A stretch of 23,312 nucleotides of DNA from Oscillospiraceae bacterium (GCA_017415945.1 JAFQDR010000266.1:1-23312); one strand, 5' to 3'. Shown: positions 11,773-21,452, counted from the stretch's first letter. The notes: generated by a model not told the origin, from the sequence alone. Translations and numbers: made by a program.

Positions 11773-14367
11773 TTATTTGGCTTTCCGTTTCTGCCAAAGA
11801 AGCAGCACAGCGCCAATCAGCAGCACACCGAGCACAGGCATTATGTCGGGCCATACCAGCACCGCAAAAGCAGTATCGTGGGAACCGAAGTCAAACACCG
11901 CATAGCTTCCGGAAATGTGGTGTTCAGCCGTACGCCAATTGCCCGCATCATCCCGCACAAGAATCTCCATGCGTTCGGGTGTGCAGTTTTCGGAAATGCT
12001 GTATCGCACAGCGGTCATGGCTTCGGGCTCAGAGACCATCACCGACCACACTTCATAAACAGTCTGATAAGCCTTCGCCTTGGGACGTTCCTCACAGGCT
12101 TCCGCAGCCACAAGGGCATGAGGAGTAAAGTTCCCCTGTACCAGAACCACGGGCTTTCCGTTCTCCCGCACCGCTTCGCTTTCCAATACCGTATTGTCAC
12201 TGATATAGGTCAATACAAATTCCAGATCAAACAGCACCTGTTGGGTATCCGCTTCCGCGAGGCCCGCCCAATAGCCGCCGTAGCCCGCTTTTTCGGGGAC
12301 TGCGGGGATCATATCCTCTGTCAGTGCCGCACCCAGAGGCAGCTCGATTTCCTTTACTCTGCCGTTTTCATAGACAAAGCGAACCGTCACAGACCGCAGC
12401 GGATCGGGAATAGCGTCAAGCTCCAAGAAGGACTCATGGTTTTTGGACTCTGCTTTGCCCCCATAGCTGATCCCGTCAATGGCACCATAGTCCGTATCGA
12501 TGACCATGTAGTAGTTTTCGGAAATGGCATCCGTCTCCATTACCGAAGCAGCAGACTGCCCCAGTACAGCACCGATGCATTCACCGCTGCCCGAAAGCAT
12601 TACAACGCTTCGGCACTCCGTTAGGATTTCCCCATAGCCGCCGATGCCACCCACATAGCTGTTGCCGCTGACGGAGCATTTGGCGCTGTTGCCGCGAACA
12701 TAGCCGCTGCTGCGCCCGACGATACCGCCCACATAGTCAGCACCGCCTGTAATATTTCCCGCATTGAGGCTGTTCTTCACAAGCCCCAAATACTGCCAGC
12801 CTACGATACCGCCGCCGTTTTCCTTGTTTAGGGTAACAGTTCCTCGGTTTTCGCAATCCACCAGTACAGCCCTCAGCTCAGTGGAAACGTTCATGGAGCT
12901 TTCACCGCTGACCTGCCAGTCATCCTCGGGGTTCAAATCATTTTCCAATGCCATAGCACCGCTGATGCCGCCCACATTACGGTCACCGAGAACCGCACCA
13001 TGGTTTACACAGTGCTGTACCTTACCGCCTGTTTCGCCTTCCTTATCGGAATCGGATACATCCCGAAACGTAGTGCCCAGCGCCTGGGATGCTGCATTTA
13101 AAGTGCTGCCCATGGAAGTGATCTGCTCCGAAATGGCCTTTAGATCATTGGTCAATGTCTTGGAGGTATCCTTAGCGGAGCCCGTGATGGCCTTCATGGT
13201 TTCGGGCATACTGCCAAGTGACTCCGCCAATGCATTTTGCGCAGCCACCATGGCATCAAAGTCATCGCCGCCACCGGGCAGCAGCACCTTTACCGCTTCC
13301 TTGGCAGTGTCTGTCTGCTCCCGCAGCTGACCGATTTTTTCTTCCACAGCGGCCGAACCGCTTTCCGCATTCCCCGCAGCGCGATTGGTCAGCCCCGACA
13401 GGGTGTTCAGCTGTCCCTGCAGGATCTGCAATGCATCCCGACTGTACTTGATTTTGGACAAGGGCTCCATTTGCCCCACAATGCCCCCAACCTCCTTGCG
13501 GCCGCTGACATCCCCGCGGTTCACGCAATCTGCCACATAGCCCGACTGGGTGCCCGCAATACCGCCTACGTTATAGCCCATTTGCCGATAGCCGATGGTA
13601 CCGTAATTGGTGCAGCTGCGAATAACACCGCTGCTGCGGCCCGCTATGCCGCCGATATCCGTCGCAGTCCCTGCGGAATCGGAGTTGGTCAAAGACTCAA
13701 TGGTAATATCGGAAATTTCCACAGTGTTTTCCTCGGATGTGGCATTTACTTCTCCGTAATTGCTGCATCCTCGCACCACACCCATATTAGTGCCGCAAAT
13801 GCCACCTGCGAAGTGCAGGCCCGAAACTGCGGCATTGACGGTACAGCTTTCCACAATGCCCGTCACCGTATTCACCCCGACGATGCCGCCGACACTGCTG
13901 TTGCCGCTGATCGTCCCCTGTACAACACAGTTCATGATGGTGCCTGCGCTGCTGCCCGCTATACCGCCTACGGTACTGCGGCTCCCATCGGGAACGATCT
14001 CCGCTTCCACAGTCAGTTCACTGACCACAGCGCTATCCGTCAAATAGCGGAACAGGCCATAAACGGAGCCTTCCTCCCGCAGGTGCAGACCTGTGATGCG
14101 ATGCCCGCCGCCGTCAAAGCTGCCCGCAAATACGGGGATGGGAGAAAAGTCCGTACCGCTCAGATCGATGTCCTCGGTCAAGACCACAGACAAGCCCACA
14201 CTGTATGTGTCCAAGCGGCACTGCTCTGCAAGCTGCTGCAGTTCCTCGGGAGTGGAAATGGTAAGGGGTTCCTTTTCCGCCGTCTTTTGATTGGCGGCAC
14301 AAGCAGGAAATGCCGATGTCACAGACAGAAGCAGGCAAAGTAGCAGACCGAATATTCGTTTACGCAT
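11773..14367 (-). CDS. Large secreted GLUG-repeat protein with C-terminal membrane anchor
   Basis: 864 residues from MRKRIFGLLL; AGGAG nine bases upstream favours this ATG over one 17 codons earlier. Residues 1-25 are a signal peptide. Residues ~35-115 hold ISTPEELQQLAEQ and DIDLSGTDFSPIPVFAGSFD, a typical lead-in to GLUG repeats. GLUG-type units (VGGIAG, VGGIVG and similar, each near a cysteine-containing strand) fill ~130-300 and ~450-605, probably a beta-solenoid. Between them, ~301-445 is helical and polar, like a coiled coil. Residues ~650-840 are beta-rich, followed by one membrane helix (842-858) and QKRKAK. It is thus an outward-facing adhesin- or wall-associated protein held in the membrane. 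It overlaps the end of the MMPL gene by eight bases, implying joint function. Confidence 0.8.
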   Translation of the reverse strand: MRKRIFGLLLCLLLSVTSAFPACAANQKTAEKEPLTISTPEELQQLAEQCRLDTYSVGLSVVLTEDIDLSGTDFSPIPVFAGSFDGGGHRITGLHLREEGSVYGLFRYLTDSAVVSELTVEAEIVPDGSRSTVGGIAGSSAGTIMNCVVQGTISGNSSVGGIVGVNTVTGIVESCTVNAAVSGLHFAGGICGTNMGVVRGCSNYGEVNATSEENTVEISDITIESLTNSDSAGTATDIGGIAGRSSGVIRSCTNYGTIGYRQMGYNVGGIAGTQSGYVADCVNRGDVSGRKEVGGIVGQMEPLSKIKYSRDALQILQGQLNTLSGLTNRAAGNAESGSAAVEEKIGQLREQTDTAKEAVKVLLPGGGDDFDAMVAAQNALAESLGSMPETMKAITGSAKDTSKTLTNDLKAISEQITSMGSTLNAASQALGTTFRDVSDSDKEGETGGKVQHCVNHGAVLGDRNVGGISGAMALENDLNPEDDWQVSGESSMNVSTELRAVLVDCENRGTVTLNKENGGGIVGWQYLGLVKNSLNAGNITGGADYVGGIVGRSSGYVRGNSAKCSVSGNSYVGGIGGYGEILTECRSVVMLSGSGECIGAVLGQSAASVMETDAISENYYMVIDTDYGAIDGISYGGKAESKNHESFLELDAIPDPLRSVTVRFVYENGRVKEIELPLGAALTEDMIPAVPEKAGYGGYWAGLAEADTQQVLFDLEFVLTYISDNTVLESEAVRENGKPVVLVQGNFTPHALVAAEACEERPKAKAYQTVYEVWSVMVSEPEAMTAVRYSISENCTPERMEILVRDDAGNWRTAEHHISGSYAVFDFGSHDTAFAVLVWPDIMPVLGVLLIGAVLLLWQKRKAK

Positions 14368-16798
14368 CTTCCCTCTCTCCTTCCACCGTGATTTGTCCTT
14401 CTGTGGACACGGATGCATTCAGCTGACCGTGCAGCACGCCGTCGAAGTCCGCATCCACCATACCGGAAATATAGCCACGCAAATGCCCCTGCACACGCAT
14501 GGTGCCGTTTGCCGTTCTGGCACGGGGCTCACCGGTCTTGATTTGGAAGCTTGTGCGATCAATGATGGAGTCACCAAGCACCAAAAATGCAGGCAGCACA
14601 AACAACACCAGCAGCATGGAAATAAAGGTACCGCGCCCAATGCAAATGCCCATGGTGGATACAGAGGGCTGGGCGGACAGGAACCCGATCAGCAAACCCG
14701 CGGAGGTCAGCATGGTTCCCGATGTGAGCACCGTGGCAAAGGAATTATTCAACGCATGGATGATGGCTTCCTTATGGTGCATATGGGCCTTCAATTCCTG
14801 ATAGTGGCTGGAAATAACAATGGCATAGTCGATGTTGGCGCCCATCTGTACCGCACTGACAATGAGATAGCCCAAGAAGAACAAAGGCTGTCCCGTAATG
14901 GTGGGAACGGAGAAGTTGATCCAAATCGCACCTTGAATGACCAGGATCAACAGCAGCGGCAGACCCACAGACTGGAAGGTAAACAGTACCACCAGCACCA
15001 CAAACAATGCCGACAGCAGAGAGATCATCATGTTATCCGTGACAAATGCGTCGGACAGGTCACGGGAGTTGGTGGAGTTGCCGACCAAATAATAATCCCC
15101 TTCATAATACTGCCCTACGACCTCTCGCACTTGGGACAGGAAAGCAAAGGTCTCGTCGCTTTCTTCAGGCAGATTGATATACATGACCATGCGGCTGTAG
15201 TGTTCGCTTTGGAGCTGCTCCTTGGCAGCGGCAAGCTGATCCAGCATGCCCGCAACGTCCATTTCCCCTTCCATGTCCAATACAATGTTCTGGTCATCCA
15301 TCATGTCCTTCAAAAACATGAACAAGTCAAACATGGGAATACGGAACTCATCCACACCGCTGATAATGGCACCCAGCTGGCTGTGCTCCACCGCATAAAC
15401 GCTGTACAGCATCTCCACCACCTCGTAATCCAGTCCCACCATCTCCGCAAAATCGCGCGGAGACAGGGCATCGGTCAAGGCGTAGCCCTCCATGGCCTCA
15501 ATGGCAGACAGCCCTGTGATGCTTTCCACTGCAGGCAAGGCTGCCAGTTCCTCGGCAACCAGTGCCTCCGCCTCATAGTTTCCCGCGGGAACCAGCAAGG
15601 CGATCATATTGTTGTTCCCAAAGGTCTCTTTAATTTCAAAATATGCCACCTGACGGTCGGTCATTTTGGCGGTTTTCAAATCATTGATGCTAAAGGTAAA
15701 GGGACAGTTTCCCGATACGAAAAAGGCCGCAACCACAACAATAATAAACAAGGGCGGTACGATTTTGCGACTTTTGACCGCAAATGTCCCCAGCCACGAT
15801 ACATCGGGCAGCAGTTTTTTGTGGGTGGTTTTTTCAATGGCAAAGGAAAAGGTCACCAGCAGCCCGGGCATCAGCGTAAACACAGACAGCAGGCTCAGCA
15901 GAATCGCCTTGATCAAAACCATAGACAGATCCTTGCCTACACCAAACTTCATAAAGGCAAGGGCCAGCAGACCGCCTACGGTGGTCAGAGAGGATGCGCT
16001 GATTTCGGGAATAGCCTTGGTCAAAGCATGGATGGCAGCATCTCTGGCATTCAGAGTCTCCCGCGCATCCATAAAGCGGTGGCACAAGATCACCGCATAG
16101 TCAATGGCAAGGGCCAGCTGCAGCAAGGCACCCACGGAGTCGGAAATAAAGCTGATTCTCCCGAAGATGAAATTGGTACCCATATTCATCAGCGCAGCAG
16201 CACCGAAGGTCACCAGCATAATGGGCACCTCCGCATATGCACGGGAGGTCAGGCTCATAACGATGACAATGATGATCGCCGCGATCACCGCGATCACGGA
16301 CATTTCCTCACGCAGCATAGCATTGTCGTCATAGCCGATGGTGGTATCTATGTACAGGTCATAGTCCGCCAGAGCTTCCTCAATTTGTGCAATGGCAGAC
16401 AGGGAGCTCTCCGCATGGTCCCCCTCCAAAAACGCCAGATCGAACAGAGCGCAGGCATCCTTATAGTGCTTTTCCGTCTTGTCAAAGGTCACCTGCTGTA
16501 CCCCATCCAAGCCAATAAGGAAGTCTCCGATTTCCTCAGCCCGTTCAAAGGTCACGTTGCAGACCATTACGCGGGCTGTGGAGTTCATAACGAAATTGGC
16601 GTTCATGGCATCGATGCCCTGCCGCGTTTCCGTATCCTCAGCCAAATATTTGGTAACATCACTTTCTACTTCCACCCATCCCATAGCGATCACGCTGAAA
16701 ATCAGGGCGAATACGTACAAAACCAAGATCAAATTTCGCTTATCCACAACCAGTGTGGCAAACCATTTTGTCAGCCCACCGTTCTTTTTTCCGTTCAT
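14360..16798 (-). CDS. MMPL/RND-family membrane transporter
   Basis: 812 residues, with GGAGG six bases before the ATG. Two halves each have one leading membrane helix, an extracytoplasmic domain and a cluster of five helices: helix near 22-42, cluster ~165-325; helix near 345-365, cluster ~605-745. The RND-type central helices carry ALAIDYAVILCHRF and MGANIDYAIVISSHY, with the aspartates expected for proton-driven MMPL proteins. Such proteins export lipids or other hydrophobic or cell-wall compounds. An unusual tail of ~65 residues follows the last helix (NGTMRVQGHLRGYISG and similar), rich in Gly and alternating hydrophobics. The next gene, a secreted GLUG protein, overlaps the stop. Substrate unknown. 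Confidence 0.9.
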   Translation of the reverse strand: MNGKKNGGLTKWFATLVVDKRNLILVLYVFALIFSVIAMGWVEVESDVTKYLAEDTETRQGIDAMNANFVMNSTARVMVCNVTFERAEEIGDFLIGLDGVQQVTFDKTEKHYKDACALFDLAFLEGDHAESSLSAIAQIEEALADYDLYIDTTIGYDDNAMLREEMSVIAVIAAIIIVIVMSLTSRAYAEVPIMLVTFGAAALMNMGTNFIFGRISFISDSVGALLQLALAIDYAVILCHRFMDARETLNARDAAIHALTKAIPEISASSLTTVGGLLALAFMKFGVGKDLSMVLIKAILLSLLSVFTLMPGLLVTFSFAIEKTTHKKLLPDVSWLGTFAVKSRKIVPPLFIIVVVAAFFVSGNCPFTFSINDLKTAKMTDRQVAYFEIKETFGNNNMIALLVPAGNYEAEALVAEELAALPAVESITGLSAIEAMEGYALTDALSPRDFAEMVGLDYEVVEMLYSVYAVEHSQLGAIISGVDEFRIPMFDLFMFLKDMMDDQNIVLDMEGEMDVAGMLDQLAAAKEQLQSEHYSRMVMYINLPEESDETFAFLSQVREVVGQYYEGDYYLVGNSTNSRDLSDAFVTDNMMISLLSALFVVLVVLFTFQSVGLPLLLILVIQGAIWINFSVPTITGQPLFFLGYLIVSAVQMGANIDYAIVISSHYQELKAHMHHKEAIIHALNNSFATVLTSGTMLTSAGLLIGFLSAQPSVSTMGICIGRGTFISMLLVLFVLPAFLVLGDSIIDRTSFQIKTGEPRARTANGTMRVQGHLRGYISGMVDADFDGVLHGQLNASVSTEGQITVEGEREDA

Positions 16799-16855
16799 AT
16801 GCAGCCTCCATCGGCAAAGAGAAGCCCCTTTACCGTGTGTCTTTTTCTTACACTC

Positions 16856-16884
16856 ATTATATTAAAATTTCAAATAAGACACAA
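16856..16884 (-). promoter_or_regulatory. Promoter of the MMPL-GLUG operon
   Basis: On the minus strand TTGTGT (16879-16884), a 17-base spacer and a perfect TATAAT (16856-16861), about 58 bases upstream of the MMPL start. Confidence 0.6.
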
Positions 16885-16916
16885 CAGAAACCGTAAGCAC
16901 ATTGTTAATTTTTTGT

Positions 16917-16949
16917 GTAAAAAACGCGCCCCGACCGAAGTCGGAGCAC
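16917..16949 (-). terminator. Terminator after pfkA
   Basis: On the minus strand a ten-bp stem (two G-U pairs) with a TTCG tetraloop, followed by GTTTTTTAC. It begins 17 bases past the pfkA stop. Confidence 0.95.
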
Positions 16950-16965
16950 GTGATACAAAATTCTA

Positions 16966-17946
16966 TTAGATGCCTGTCATGTTTTCCATAACCTGCAGAC
17001 CGTACTGTTCCAAGCCCTTATGCATGGAAAGTGCGTCATTGATATCATAATCCACAACACTGTCGCCATCCAGCGCAACCACACGGCAGCTCTTGCCTTC
17101 CGCCAGCAGCATCACAGCCTCATGCCCCAGATAGGTGGCATTGATACGGTCTCTGGCTGTGGGCTGTCCGCCTCGCTGCACATGCCCCAGAATGGTCACA
17201 CGGGTATCCAGAGCAGTCTCGTCCTTAATGCACTTGGCAATCTCATAGGCACCGCCCTTAACACCTTCCGCAACGATCACCATAAAATGGGTACGTCCCG
17301 CCAAACGGGCACGGCGGATGGGTTCAATGATATCCCGCATATAATCCAAGTCTTCCTCGGGGGTAACCACCACGGTAGCGCCGCAGGAGATGCCGACGGA
17401 CATAGCCAGATGGCCCGCATGACGGCCCATGACCTCAACAACGGAGCAGCGTTCGTGGGACTTCATGGTGTCTCTCAAGCGGTCGATCAGCTCAAGCGCG
17501 GTGTTGCAGGCGGTATCATAACCGATGGTATAGGTGGAGCAGTCAATGTCGTTATCGATAGTAGCGGGAATGCCAACAACGGAGATCCCCTTATTGGCCA
17601 GACTCAGCAGGCCCTTAAAGGTGCCGTCACCGCCGATGCCCACAAGGGCATCCAAGCCCAGCAGCTTACAGGTAGCCAGAGCCTTTTGCTGGCCTTCTTC
17701 CGTCATAAACTCCTTGCTCCGCGCGGAATACAGCATGGTTCCCCCGCGACGGGAAATATCGCTGACGCTTTCAAAGTCCAGCTTTGTAAAGTCACCGTTG
17801 ATCAGCCCGTGATAACCGCGGCGGATCCCGATGCACTCGATGCCCAAATGCATAGCGGTTCTCACAACCGCACGAATAGCGGCATTCATGCCCGGTGCAT
17901 CCCCGCCGCTGGTAAGCACGCCGATACGGCGAACTGCAGATTTCAT
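16966..17946 (-). CDS. pfkA: ATP-dependent 6-phosphofructokinase
   Basis: 326 residues from MKSAVRRIGVLTSGG; GGAGG lies eight bases before this ATG, and the ATG seven codons upstream has none. It phosphorylates fructose 6-phosphate to fructose 1,6-bisphosphate in glycolysis. Motifs: GGDAPGMNAAIRAVV (nucleotide loop, residues ~11-25), GGDGTFKG (ATP/Mg site), IPATIDNDI with the catalytic Asp, TIGYDTA, EVMGRHAGHLA and ILGHVQRGGQPTARDR. Length fits the short bacterial PfkA group. It is a single-gene unit with its own promoter and terminator. Confidence 0.97.
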   Translation of the reverse strand: MKSAVRRIGVLTSGGDAPGMNAAIRAVVRTAMHLGIECIGIRRGYHGLINGDFTKLDFESVSDISRRGGTMLYSARSKEFMTEEGQQKALATCKLLGLDALVGIGGDGTFKGLLSLANKGISVVGIPATIDNDIDCSTYTIGYDTACNTALELIDRLRDTMKSHERCSVVEVMGRHAGHLAMSVGISCGATVVVTPEEDLDYMRDIIEPIRRARLAGRTHFMVIVAEGVKGGAYEIAKCIKDETALDTRVTILGHVQRGGQPTARDRINATYLGHEAVMLLAEGKSCRVVALDGDSVVDYDINDALSMHKGLEQYGLQVMENMTGI

Positions 17947-18002
17947 ATCATAATCCTCCGAAATCAAATCAAACCATAATTTTTATACCAAAATCAGGGC
18001 TA

Positions 18003-18031
18003 ATTATACCATGATTCGATTCAGCGGGCAA
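18003..18031 (-). promoter_or_regulatory. Promoter of pfkA
   Basis: On the minus strand TTGCCC (18026-18031), 17 bases, and TATAAT (18003-18008) preceded by TGG, so it also has an extended -10. Confidence 0.8.
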
Positions 18032-18091
18032 TATGCCTGTGAAAAAAATGGCACATTCTACAAATTGAACATTCCGCCTTATAAAACCACT

Positions 18092-18125
18092 AAAAAAAAG
18101 CTGACGGAAATTCCGTCAGCTTTTT
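18092..18125 (-). terminator. Terminator after the Cys/His-repeat protein gene
   Basis: AAAAAGCTGACGGAA and its exact complement form a long near-continuous stem. On the minus strand it ends in a run of eight T. It lies 16 bases past the stop at 18142. Confidence 0.95.
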
Positions 18126-18141
18126 GATGTATAGTGGTGTT

Positions 18142-20046
18142 TTATTCGGTTCTGCGCTTCTTGGAAACAACAACAGTGCCGAACAGACCCAGTGCGGACA
18201 CCAGCATAGCAGCCAGCCACAGCATGGGAGCATTATTGTCACCGGTAGCGGGAACGTTGCTGCCGGTGGATGCAGCGGTCATTACATAGCCGCAGACATC
18301 GCACTTGCCGCTCTTGTTGTTGTCAAAGTGTGCAGCGATCTCGGACTTAGCACCGCAGGAGCACAGCTTGTAATGCTGAGCAAAGGTTTCGGTCCAGTCG
18401 GATGCGTAGCTGTGGGTATGGCCGGAGGCGGCGGTCATCACATAACCGCAAACATCGCACTTGCCGGTGTTGTTCAGGTCAGCATGCTTGGCAGCCTGTA
18501 CCTTATTGCCGCAGACAGTGCACTGCTTCCAGTGGGAGGTAGCATCCTCTACCCAGTCACTGCCGTAGCTGCAGGTATGTGCAGCGGAGCCGGTCTTGCC
18601 CATCTCATAGTTACAGACATCACACAGACCGGTGTTATCCTTATCCACGTGCTTTGCGGTATCCTTCACAGCATCGCAGCCTACGCAGATGTAGTAGTGC
18701 TTTTCAGCGGAGGAGACCCAGTTCGCGCCGTATACGTGAGCATGGCTGCCTGCAGTCTTGCCGTACAGAACATTGATGACCATGGTGGGAACACCGTTCT
18801 TGGTATCGAAGTGGGCTCTGTAAACGGGATTGATGCCTTCAAAGGTGTTTCTTGCGTTAACATAAGCATTCAGAGTGGTGTAGTAAGGAACCTTTGCGCC
18901 GTCCACGGTGATGTTAATATCGGTGGCAACGGGGTCATTGCGGTTGTAGGGGATCCAAATTTCCAGCTCGTACATGCAGCCTGCGCAGTAGGTATTGTCA
19001 GCAGTCAGATTCTTAGCGTCGCTGCCATTGATCTTGGTCATTCTCTTCCAGCTGACAGTGGGAGCACCGTAAACGGATTCGGAAACACTGACACCGAAAT
19101 CTACCTTGGCGCCGTCAACAGGAGCGGTCACACCGGTAATGGTCATGGTGGACAGAACGGTAGCCTGCATATTTGCAGCACAGCCTGCCTTATCACAATT
19201 GTTATCGCCGTTGTAGTCATAGTGCTTTTCAACGCCGCTGACAGAAGTGCAGGACTCGTCGGTGCACTCAAACCAGTGCTGGTTGCTGTCAGTTCTGTAG
19301 GTGGTGCTCCATACATGCACGTGCTCGCTCTTGGTCTTGCCGCAGGCACAGACATAAACATGATTGGTAGCAGTGCTCTTCTGTTCGTCCTTGGTCCAGC
19401 TGTGTTCGCCGTAGCCGTCCTTGGAAGCGTCATCCGCAGCGCAGCCTGCGTTTTCGCAGTCATGCCAGTGGTGAGTATCATTGTACTTCCAAGCCTCTGC
19501 CCACTTATGAACGTGCTCGGTCTTTACAGCACCGCAGGCACAAACATACTTGGTGAAGGTAGTATCGGTATTGGTTTCATCCAAAGTCCAGCTATGAGGT
19601 GCCTTGTCACCTGCAGCTGCTTCGGGGCAGGCGGGATCGGCACAGACAGACCAGTGCTGACCTGCGTCATACGCCATAGCGGTCATGCTGTGGATGTGAG
19701 CGCCGCAGCGGTCGCAGCTGTAGTCAGCGTCACCGGAATCTTCGTGAGAGCCGATATTAACGGTATAGTCACAGCCCTCAGCGGTGCAGTACTGCCAGCA
19801 CTTTGTGCCCTCTGCCTTCCATGCCAGCTGGGCATGGGTGCATTCGGGTTCAACAGGCACGTCGGGAGTGACCTCAGGCACTTCGGGGGTAACCTCGGGT
19901 GTTACCTCGGGAGTAACAACGGGCTGTTCCTGATTTTCGGTCTGGCTGCCGTTGTTATCTTCGCCGTCGGCCGCAAGTGCGGGGATGGCGAAAAGGCTCA
20001 CCAGCATAACCAGAACCATCAGCATACTCAAAATACGTTTTTTCAT
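18142..20046 (-). CDS. Secreted Cys/His-repeat protein with sortase-like C-terminal anchor
   Basis: 634 residues from MKKRILSMLM, with AAGGAGG eight bases before the ATG. Residues 1-26 are a signal peptide (ALAAD cleavage region). A Pro/Val/Glu linker (PEVTPEVTPEV) spans ~43-67. Residues ~69-290 hold several degenerate modules with paired CxxC or CxCG and HxH motifs. Residues ~296-430 form a Cys-poor beta-rich domain. Three clear repeats follow (~435-480, ~490-537, ~543-592), each with HW/HY..C..CG, then H, then GKCDVCGY (GLCDVCNY in the first). The end has VPATGDN (598-604), a membrane helix (607-627) and KKRRTE, a cell-wall sorting layout with a variant of LPXTG. The repeats look like small metal-binding or disulfide ribbons. 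Probably a surface protein; ligand unknown. Confidence 0.8.
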   Translation of the reverse strand: MKKRILSMLMVLVMLVSLFAIPALAADGEDNNGSQTENQEQPVVTPEVTPEVTPEVPEVTPDVPVEPECTHAQLAWKAEGTKCWQYCTAEGCDYTVNIGSHEDSGDADYSCDRCGAHIHSMTAMAYDAGQHWSVCADPACPEAAAGDKAPHSWTLDETNTDTTFTKYVCACGAVKTEHVHKWAEAWKYNDTHHWHDCENAGCAADDASKDGYGEHSWTKDEQKSTATNHVYVCACGKTKSEHVHVWSTTYRTDSNQHWFECTDESCTSVSGVEKHYDYNGDNNCDKAGCAANMQATVLSTMTITGVTAPVDGAKVDFGVSVSESVYGAPTVSWKRMTKINGSDAKNLTADNTYCAGCMYELEIWIPYNRNDPVATDINITVDGAKVPYYTTLNAYVNARNTFEGINPVYRAHFDTKNGVPTMVINVLYGKTAGSHAHVYGANWVSSAEKHYYICVGCDAVKDTAKHVDKDNTGLCDVCNYEMGKTGSAAHTCSYGSDWVEDATSHWKQCTVCGNKVQAAKHADLNNTGKCDVCGYVMTAASGHTHSYASDWTETFAQHYKLCSCGAKSEIAAHFDNNKSGKCDVCGYVMTAASTGSNVPATGDNNAPMLWLAAMLVSALGLFGTVVVSKKRRTE

Positions 20047-20127
20047 ACAAACTTCCTCCTTACATTCTTCGTAAGTCGATATCAATACCCTGTCTGCCAC
20101 AGGGACAATATACCATATTGTGGAATC

Positions 20128-20156
20128 ATTATACAGTATAATGCGTGATTTGTCCA
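20128..20156 (-). promoter_or_regulatory. Promoter of the Cys/His-repeat protein gene
   Basis: On the minus strand TGGACA (20151-20156), 17 bases, then a perfect TATAAT (20128-20133), about 80 bases upstream of the ATG. Confidence 0.75.
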
Positions 20157-20269
20157 GTAACTTTTTGTAATCTTTTGTAACAAATGGTATTGTTCACGTT
20201 CTGTTCATATAGACGCAACCTATGGATGATTTGTTTCACCCTAACCACAACATTTTGAAAATTTTTTCA

Positions 20270-20304
20270 TAAAAATCCCGACTCCAACAGAAATCGGAGC
20301 CGGG
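20270..20304 (-). terminator. Terminator after ftsZ
   Basis: On the minus strand CCCGGCTCC pairs with GGAGTCGGG (one G-U pair) around a ten-base loop and is followed by ATTTTTATG. It lies 21 bases past the ftsZ stop. Confidence 0.85.
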
Positions 20305-20324
20305 ACATAGGAAATTATTATGAA

Positions 20325-21452
20325 TTACTTGGTGTTAAAAATTTTGAAAATGCTGTCGAAGGGATCATCGCCGCCGGAAACAGGCGCTGCGGGAGCCGCA
20401 ACAGGCTCTGCCTCGCGCTGTGCAGCTGCTGCGGAGAACAGGCCGGAGCTGCGTTCCACGGGCTTAGCTTCCGCAACGGGAACGGGTTCTGCCTTGGGTT
20501 CTTCGAAGCCGGTTGCAATAACGGTTACACGGATCTGATCCTCCAGACTGTTGTCGAAGGTAGTACCGAAAATGATATTGGCTTCGGGATGTGCTGCTTC
20601 CTGCACCAGATTTGCAGCTGCTTCCACATCCTCCAGACCCATATCGTCGGAGCCGGTGATGTTGATGAGAACGCCGCGTGCACCATTGATGGAGGTTTCC
20701 AGCAGAGGGCTGGAAACTGCCATTCTGGCTGCTTCCTCTGCCTTGCCCTTGCCGATGGCATAGCCCACACCCATGTGTGCCAGACCTGCGCCGCGCATAA
20801 TGGTAGCAACGTCAGCAAAGTCCAGGTTAATGAAGCCGGTATTGGTGATCAGGTCGGAAATGCTGGTAACAGCCTGACGCAGAACGTCGTCAGCAATTTC
20901 GAAAGCGTTTGCCAGAGTGATCTTCTGATCGGTGGCGTACTTCAGACGGTCATTGGGGATGATCAGCAGAGAGTCTACCTTGCCCATGAGCTGATCGATG
21001 CCTGCCAGAGCCTGATCCATACGGCGCTTGCCTTCGAACTTAAAGGGCTTGGTCACAACGCCAACAGTCAGCTTTCCTGCTTCCTGTGCAACCTCTGCAA
21101 TGATGGGTGCTGCGCCGGTGCCGGTGCCGCCGCCCATACCTGCGGTAATAAAGACCATGTCTGCATCCTCAATGGATCTTGCGATCTCATTGCGGCTTTC
21201 CTCTGCGCTCTTTCTGCCGATTTCGGGGTTGGAGCCCGCACCCTGACCGTGGGTCAGCTTTTCGCCGATCTGGATGGTCTGGTCTGCACCGGACTTTGCA
21301 AGTGCCTGCTTATCGGTATTGATGGAAACAAATTCTACACCGGTGGTGCCGCCTTTTGCCATGCGGTTTACTACGTTGTTGCCTGCGCCGCCAACGCCGA
21401 CCACCTTGAGAACGACTACGTTATCGTAATTGGTATCTGCTGTAATGGACAT
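20325..21452 (-). CDS. ftsZ: Cell division GTPase FtsZ
   Basis: 375 residues, with GGGAGG seven bases before the ATG. FtsZ is the tubulin homologue that polymerises at mid-cell into the division ring. The sequence has [12 protein letters not shown] (residues ~16-27), the tubulin signature [13 protein letters not shown] (~105-117), [12 protein letters not shown], and the T7-type catalytic region GINLD/NLDFAD variants. After ~310 comes a short acidic/Ala-rich linker ([16 protein letters not shown]), and the end is [13 protein letters not shown], a C-terminal peptide that differs from the common DIPxFLR but suits this clade. It follows ftsQ by 223 bases and probably has its own promoter in addition to read-through. 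Confidence 0.97.
   Translation of the reverse strand: MSITADTNYDNVVVLKVVGVGGAGNNVVNRMAKGGTTGVEFVSINTDKQALAKSGADQTIQIGEKLTHGQGAGSNPEIGRKSAEESRNEIARSIEDADMVFITAGMGGGTGTGAAPIIAEVAQEAGKLTVGVVTKPFKFEGKRRMDQALAGIDQLMGKVDSLLIIPNDRLKYATDQKITLANAFEIADDVLRQAVTSISDLITNTGFINLDFADVATIMRGAGLAHMGVGYAIGKGKAEEAARMAVSSPLLETSINGARGVLINITGSDDMGLEDVEAAANLVQEAAHPEANIIFGTTFDNSLEDQIRVTVIATGFEEPKAEPVPVAEAKPVERSSGLFSAAAAQREAEPVAAPAAPVSGGDDPFDSIFKIFNTK

Noticed and set aside
13237..14343. A 368-codon plus-strand frame
   Set aside because: Antisense to the GLUG repeats; the repeated codons there keep other frames open by chance.
14291..16969. An 892-codon open frame on the plus strand
   Set aside because: It is the mirror of the MMPL gene. 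Its translation is rich in His, Gln and Gly without domain pattern, and it has no ribosome binding site, while the minus strand gives a full RND protein with promoter.
17976..18091. The gap before pfkA checked for a small RNA or tRNA
   Set aside because: No cloverleaf or conserved RNA pattern; it holds only the pfkA promoter and the end of the neighbouring terminator.
18124..20148. A 674-codon plus-strand frame that looks hydrophobic
   Set aside because: It runs antiparallel to the Cys/His-repeat gene and through its terminator and promoter. The minus strand has signal peptide, repeats, sorting signal and AAGGAGG.
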